Source of the DNA: Pelargonium cotyledonis
Taxonomy: Eukaryota; Streptophyta; Magnoliopsida; Geraniales; Geraniaceae
NCBI GenBank assembly: GCA_036897625.1
Contig: JAYMTA010000178.1
Span: 1 to 36,011 of the forward strand
DNA length: 36,011 nucleotides
Reading direction: 5' to 3'
Made by a program: the position numbers and the translations under genes. Below the pieces are notes generated by a model that was not told the DNA's origin, ran no database searches, and was given only the letters and a program-made list of their open reading frames with translations. Below, in pieces: positions 31,185 through 36,011 of the stretch (its first letter is position 1; each line of letters begins with the position of its first letter).

Positions 31185-32234
31185 GTGAAGATTGGTTGAA
31201 TCCTTTTGAGGAGGAGGGTACAATATTTGTGTTGAAGATGATCTAATCAATGATAGTGAGTTTATTTATCAAGTAGTAAACTTCAACAATAAAATATTTT
31301 GTTAAAAATTAAGAATAGTTGGTTGCAAGAATCATTCACCAAATCTAAATTTGAAACAATTTCTACATCTAAAATAACTAAATTTACTCACACACATACT
31401 CTTTGCAAGATAAGTGAAAAAGATAATTAAACATGTTCTATATATTTACTCTCTCTCTCTCACGCACATATATACTTTAAATTTGAAAATCCATTTTAGC
31501 TTGGCTCATCAAATCTAACAATTTCTACCTCCAAAATAACTAAAAAAGTGTTCACATACTATTGTTATTTGAAATTTTTAGATATATTTATTATGTTCGT
31601 CTTTAAAATTTGACGGGTCTTTAGGGCTTGTGAGTTATTCACTCTTGGACTAAAACAAGTGAGACATAGATAGGCGTTGATCATTGGGTGTGCACCGGAA
31701 TTCATATTTCAAACGTGTAAATAAAAATCTCTAACATGATGAAATGAATGAACTACAATGTGCAATTAGAGAGAAATATTTGAAGAGAGAAATTATTTAT
31801 ATTATTAGTGAATTATTCATGCAAACTGATCAGTAGTCTCAAAATTAGCGATCTTGACTCATTTGATTTTATTTATATACCAACTAAATATAAACAAATT
31901 AATTTTTTTAAACATTTCTCGAAATCCAGTTAGAGCCCACAAAAATTTAACTTTAAAATTAATTACATATCTAAGCCCGATGTAGAAAAAAATCACATAT
32001 ATAAGCTTAATAAGAGACATGTGATCTGAATTATAATTTCTAAATGAAGAGAATGACTTGTTCCTCTTAGTAGAGCTTCATGCTCTTAGTTACATAGATG
32101 AAGAGAAAAAGTTGAAATAGGGAGAACTTTAGAAAAATGACTTATTCAAAGTGAGAGCTTAATAAAGTTTATAATATAAAAATGTTGAATTAAACACATA
32201 AGGCCTAGTTTTGTGAAGATTTGTTCAGAAATTT
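31185..32234. other. Spacer between the two LEA_2 blocks
   Basis: AT-rich with no gene. It includes a CT-rich microsatellite at 31444-31462. It corresponds to the junction of the proposed block duplication; no sharp breakpoint could be read by eye. Confidence 0.5.
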
Positions 32235-32345
32235 CTCATTTTTATTGCAGTTTCTAACCGCAGTTATAAACTGCAGCTAAAAGTCCAGAACAATACATTA
32301 TTGCAAATCATAAACGCAGTATAACTGCAGCTAAAAGTCCAAAAC
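32235..32345. mobile_element. CTGCAG-array fragment interrupting the C' gene remnant
   Basis: Contains TTGCAGTTTCTAACCGCAG, TATAAACTGCAGCTAAAAGTCC and a second ACTGCAGCTAAAAGTCC. TTATTGCAGTTTCTAACCG and AACTGCAGCTAAAAG are identical to words in the hAT-type MITE at 1306-1702. The C' coding homology stops at its edge (about 32345). Full termini are not visible, so it may be a partial copy. Confidence 0.55.
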
Positions 32346-32633
32346 TAGCCGGTTCTGTTTCGTTGAACAAAGGAAAGGTAATGTTTTCGTAGAAACGCCA
32401 AAAAGAGGTAATTGGTTAGGGTTTTTTAGGTTAAAGTCAATGGAAACACTAAAACCTGTGTTGCTTGAAGGAGATGTTGTTGTCTGTAGAGATTCGACAT
32501 CGAAATCCGGACTACGAAGGGGATTATATAGTATAATAATGAAAAAACTTCCAATAAACATCAAATATGGAGTTATGAAAACTACAAAATTTCTACAATC
32601 TTTGTCAACGATGGTCTGTCGCCGGAGATCCAT
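32346..32633 (-). pseudogene. Truncated LEA_2/NDR1-like remnant, type C'
   Basis: Starts MDLRRQTIVDKDCRNFVVFI at 32633. It has a membrane segment (LMFIGSFFIIILY), then RSPDFDVESLQTTTS and DFNLKNPNQ. The family match then jumps to another frame (FYENITFPLFNETEPASFGL), indicating an indel near 32400-32415, and ends at the CTGCAG-array element. The whole second half of the LEA_2 domain (about 130 residues) is missing. The NETEPAS motif links it to the type C gene (HETEALS). It cannot make a complete domain. Confidence 0.8.
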
Positions 32634-33181
32634 GGTTGCTCCGGTAGATATGGATTGCTAGGGTTCCTAGCAACGATATTTATATTGAAATTAAAGAGGT
32701 TGAGTACGAGACAAATTGAAGAGCTAATTAATTACTAGAACTCAAAAAAGTCTAGTCTATTAAGACATTTGCTCTAACAAGAAATAGTACTCTATTAAGT
32801 CTAGTCTATGAGTTGCCTAGTCGATATTTTATTAATAAAAATACGTTTTTTTTCATCATACTCAAAGTAATAATGTTATTTTATAAAAATAGTGTAGAGT
32901 GATTAGACACATTGGAGAATTAAGAATATTAATTTGAACATAACAATATATATTTTCATGCACTTTTATACACTTTGTACAACATTCAAAAGATGTATTA
33001 ACAAGATCACTACCTTCTTAATTATTTGAAAAATCAGAAAACATTATGACCTTATATATATAGATTAACAATGAAATGATGGATAAAGTGAAAAACATGG
33101 TCTACTGAGATTACCAGGATTACTAGCAACTTATTAGAACTATTAATCAACAAAACATTTAATTTCTTGAACTATCATCTT
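32634..33181. other. C'-A' spacer
   Basis: AT-rich with no gene. The portion from about 32996 onward is homologous to the 3' flank of gene A (28490-28666). Confidence 0.6.
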
Positions 33182-33934
33182 TCAACAATCACCCCAATCA
33201 GCCTCCCAAATCAACCTTTCAGCATGACATTTTCTTGAATTATCAGTATAATCAGCCAGCACGATCGGAGATTCCGAGGAAGAATTTGAAACAAATACCT
33301 TAATCAAATCCTCGCACAAAACACTCATGTAACCTCTCTCAATCTCCTCCCCGTCTTTTCCTTTGACTTGCGTGTACATATAAAATCTTGCAGAGAGCGT
33401 AAACAATCTACAAAACCCTAATCCGTATTGACTTGCCACGTCAGTGTCACATGTATCTGCAATGCTAAAAACATGTTGCTCGTGCAATGACTCGATGGGG
33501 ATTGGGAAGCTCGCAACAGGCAATGGGGAAATGGAGAGACGAATAGATTTGTAGAACAAAGAGAAAACGATGTTGTCATAGTAAAGAGCAATTCCCTTTG
33601 GATAGAAACTAGGGTTTTGCAATGAAAAGTCAACGGTCGGGCCAAAACTAGCCGTTGAGTTCTTGTTTCCCGGCGGCGGCGACAAACTAAGTTTCAAATT
33701 GGGATGGCAATAAGAAGGTTTTTTCCTAAAAAACGAGGTTAGGAAGGGAATATAGCAAATAAGAATTAATATTATTACTGCAACGAGACACCTATTTGCC
33801 AATTTTTCACGGGTCGCGACCTCTTTGTCGCCGAAGTGGAGCGTCGTGGTGTCTCCGGCGCCGGTGCTAGCTCCGGCAGAGTTGGTGACAGGGTAGCCAA
33901 TCACGTTTGAGTCTTTTCGGAAAATGCGAAACAT
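33182..33934 (-). CDS. LEA_2/NDR1-HIN1-like membrane protein, type A'
   Basis: Intact 250-residue frame, MFRIFRKDSNVIGYPVTNSA to EADWGDC, highly similar to the type A protein at 28667-29431. It has a cytosolic tail to about residue 48 and a membrane segment at about 49-67 (CLVAVIILILICYIPFL). RKKPSYCHPNLKLSLSPPPG follows, then the LEA_2 domain with DFSLQNPS and IALYYDNIVFSLFYK. The Cys pattern CDTDVASQYGLGFC, CEDLIK and SRKCH is conserved. A TATA box (complement of TTTATATAAG, 33974-33983) lies about 40 bp before the start codon. Differences from A cluster in the cytosolic tail and membrane segment, while the outer domain is nearly identical. Single-span plasma-membrane topology is inferred from the family. 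Confidence 0.88.
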   Translation of the reverse strand: MFRIFRKDSNVIGYPVTNSAGASTGAGDTTTLHFGDKEVATREKLANRCLVAVIILILICYIPFLTSFFRKKPSYCHPNLKLSLSPPPGNKNSTASFGPTVDFSLQNPSFYPKGIALYYDNIVFSLFYKSIRLSISPLPVASFPIPIESLHEQHVFSIADTCDTDVASQYGLGFCRLFTLSARFYMYTQVKGKDGEEIERGYMSVLCEDLIKVFVSNSSSESPIVLADYTDNSRKCHAERLIWEADWGDC

Positions 33935-35290
33935 TTTTTGTGTGTAGAAGATGATTTAGTTAATGATCATTAGTTTATATAAGGAATTAAATTAAAAAAA
34001 CATTAGTTGAATATATATCCTGGGTTGATAGTTTGTTTTGCTTGAATTATTAAATGATAAGCTCCAAAAAATAAGTATATAGTTAGTTAGTTGCAAGATT
34101 CATTTACGTATCAAATCTTAATCTGAAACAAACTTTTTTAAAGTTGTAATTATCATGTCCGTTTATAAAATTAGATAGGATATTTATGGAGTTCAAAAGA
34201 ATTATCATTCTCTAAGCTTGGAGGATGAGCCATTGGATGAGCAATTGGTGAAAGTTTAAACAAACATGATCTCATTCATCTTGGATTTACATGGAACTGT
34301 TCATAACGTGCATACGACATGACTTTAACGTGTTTGGTTTCACATATTTTGTAAAACGTGTAGTGCTTTTCTGTAAGAAAACCAAAACATGCATCCAATT
34401 ACTCTTTTTGTGACATTGATAACTTGCACAGCATACCTCCTTCATGGTATAAGTTATAAATAAATTCTAATAATATGTCAAATGTCTTATGTCGTGTAGT
34501 GTCAAACGCATTAGTTATGTCACACAGATTGTTTTGAATTGTGTTAGTGTCGTGTCGTGTCAAAGTTATCGTTTAAATGTGTTTTGTTTATACATATGTG
34601 TGTTTTTGTTCGACCGTCAAACACGAATATTAAACATGTCGTACTCTTAGATCGTGCAACTCACAATTAATTTTCATCATAACAAGAATACGACGTAGAC
34701 TTAGAATTGTTAGCTTTAAATTAAACCTAATCACACCATCAATTCCCATATTGGTCAGTTAACTCTTTTATTTATGATAAGAAGAAATTAAAGATTGCTA
34801 AACATAACTACAAACACATCGCTAGAAACCCGAAATTGTTACATGAAGAGTGATTAATTAAGAAGTGGTCAATAATATAAAAAAACATTATAAAGAATCA
34901 ATCCACCCTTTTCTTGTACAATCTACAAGATTTGTGATTCTTTGTCAGACAAACTTGAAATTCACGATCTCGATAAAAATGAGATACGCAAAATTTAAAA
35001 CAAGTACAAAAAAATACTACAAATCAACAATAATATAAATTAATGCTTGATTATGTTAAAATAGTTCAAGTAAGGTAAAAATAAAATAAGAAATCACGAA
35101 ACAGACTTGCAAATTAAACAACTCCTTATTAAAAAGACACCATAACTAACTTATTATCACTAATCCTTCAAAAAAGAAAACTTATTACCACTAATAATTA
35201 AGAGATTCAAATAACTTATCAAATTTGTGGTGTAATTACCATCACTAACAATTACACCACAAAAATTCGATCAGCACCACAACACTCACT
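33935..35290. other. A'-B' spacer
   Basis: The first 200 bp match the A promoter (29432-29640). Around 34380-34690 is the counterpart of the CGTGTC-rich repeat, and 35110-35240 matches the B 3' flank (AAATTAAACAACTCCTTATT shared). About 400 bp (34700-35090) has no counterpart I could see in the first block. No gene. Confidence 0.55.
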
Positions 35291-36011
35291 TCAATGATAT
35301 CTTGAATATCTTGAATATCTACTACACCTGTTGTAATCATGCCAACTCAGCATTTCGATGTGGCATTTTCTTGAATTATCAATATCATCCACCAACACGA
35401 TCGGAGAGTCCGATGAAGAATTTGTAACCAATACCTTAATCAAATCCTTGCACACAATCCTCAAGTAACCTGTATGGAGCTCTTCATTTTTCTCATTCAT
35501 CACGTGTATGTCCATATAAAATCTTGCCGAGAGACTAACAGATCTACAAAACCCTAACCCGAACTCATTTGTCACGTCAGCGCCACATACATCACCGGTC
35601 TCATATTGCTCGTGTAGTTTCTCTTTGGGGACCGGACAATCGTATTGACGATGTTCCGGTGACAGTCTTGCTTAGTCAACTCCTGCGTCGATAAAGAGAT
35701 TTGGGGGACAAATAAAGAATTTTGGAACAAAGAGACGATGATGTTGTTGTAGTAAATAATGTGTTCTCCGTCGTAACTAGGGTTTTGCAATTGAAAGTCA
35801 ACCACCGGACGAGCCGTTGAGTTGTCGTTTTGAGGCGGAAAAGCTACCGGCGGTAGCAACCGGAGTTTGAAATGGGGATTACAGTAAGTGGGTTTTGACC
35901 AAATCAAATGTAACGTAAAGAGTAAAAATGGGGAAAAAAAGAAGAAATATGATTGTTGAGAGAAAGTATGACATGGGCGTGCACTTGACTTTGGCGGGGG
36001 CGTCATCGCCG
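35291..36011 (-). pseudogene. LEA_2/NDR1-like gene, type B', two frameshifts, runs off the right edge
   Basis: The family match needs three successive frame segments. From the right edge, the frame with GDDAPAKVKCTPMSYFL covers the cytosolic end and the start of the membrane span. After an indel at about 35900-35950 a second frame carries SKPTYCNPHFKLRLLPPVAF, DFQLQNPS and IIYYNNIIVSLFQ. After a one-base loss near 35635 the first frame resumes, with PKEKLHEQYETGDVCGADVT, NEFGLGFCR, CKDLIKVLV and SRKCH. The indels have opposite sign, so the frame is restored, but about 100 central residues would be misread. The C-terminus carries a small SRYSRYSRY repeat coded by a 9-bp triplication at about 35297-35322. 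Its true start lies outside the window. Confidence 0.75.

Larger units (their letters stand above)
26833..36011 (-). repeat. Tandem array of LEA_2/NDR1-like genes in two C-A-B blocks
   Basis: Six minus-strand members alternate by type: C 26833-27662, A 28667-29431, B 30420-31184, then C' 32346-32633, A' 33182-33934, B' 35291 to beyond the edge. A/A' share KPxYCHPNLKLSLS and the ending EADWGDC. B/B' share LRLLPPVAFPP and LSWHDYN. C/C' share an (F/H)(N/H)ETE motif after the YD/YEN block. Spacers are duplicated too: 28490-28666 with 32996-33181, 29432-29640 with 33935-34135, 29840-30230 with 34380-34690, and 30300-30419 with 35110-35240. The best explanation is duplication of one three-gene block. 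Confidence 0.8.

Noticed and set aside
31185..31250. 22-codon N-terminal extension of the type B protein
   Set aside because: It would begin with TTG. The ATG at 31184 gives 254 residues, the same length as type A.
32440..32661. 73-codon plus-strand frame
   Set aside because: Antisense shadow of the C' LEA_2 remnant.
1..36011. CRISPR arrays, bacterial operons, tRNA or rRNA genes
   Set aside because: No spaced identical repeats of CRISPR type, no ribosome binding sites, and no tRNA or rRNA signature were seen. The DNA is plainly plant nuclear.

Overview
This is nuclear DNA of a flowering plant, most likely a eudicot. The evidence is AT-rich intergenic space, GT-AG introns, plant MITEs, ABRE/RY, site II and telo-box promoter elements, a P-class PPR gene, a chaperonin CCT gamma gene and LEA_2/NDR1-like genes. 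I cannot name the species.

Layout. (1) 1-9.8 kb has no supportable gene. It holds short non-autonomous transposons: a hAT-type MITE with a perfect 8-bp target duplication (1306-1702), a Mutator-type MITE with a 9-bp duplication (4740-5043) and weaker candidates. (2) 9858-12015 (minus) is a three-exon Snapin-like gene for a BLOC-1/BORC subunit, reconstructed at 140 residues. (3) 14044-15486 (plus) is ribosomal protein eL41, only 25 codons in two exons. Between these two divergent genes lies a rearrangement. An inverted partial copy of eL41 (exon 1 plus about 0.9 kb of intron, no exon 2) sits at 12324-13308, bordered by two direct copies of the Snapin 5' flank. (4) 17091-18782 (minus) is an intronless organellar PPR gene. 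It diverges from 19577-25226 (plus), a complete 13-exon CCT3 gene coding for 555 residues. CCT3 intron 1 holds three decayed copies of CCT3 exon 1, two of them with the splice donor kept. (5) 25781-26059 (plus) is a small hydrophilic seed-maturation protein gene with G-box/ABRE and RY elements. (6) 26.8 kb to the right edge is a minus-strand array of six LEA_2/NDR1-like membrane-anchored genes or remnants. They fall into three types in the order C-A-B, C'-A'-B', so the array looks like a tandem duplication of a three-gene block. A, B and A' are intact. C is frameshifted with an altered C-terminus, C' is truncated by a CTGCAG-repeat element, and B' carries two frameshifts and runs off the window.

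The housekeeping genes act in unrelated processes: endolysosomal trafficking, the ribosome, organellar RNA and cytosolic folding of tubulin/actin. They share an unusual pattern, in that their first introns or 5' flanks are built of decayed tandem duplications. The LEA_2 array looks like a young, fast-evolving family probably facing the apoplast. Exon boundaries come from splice consensus, reading phase and remembered family sequences; no alignment was run. Coordinates of repeat boundaries are approximate to a few bases.
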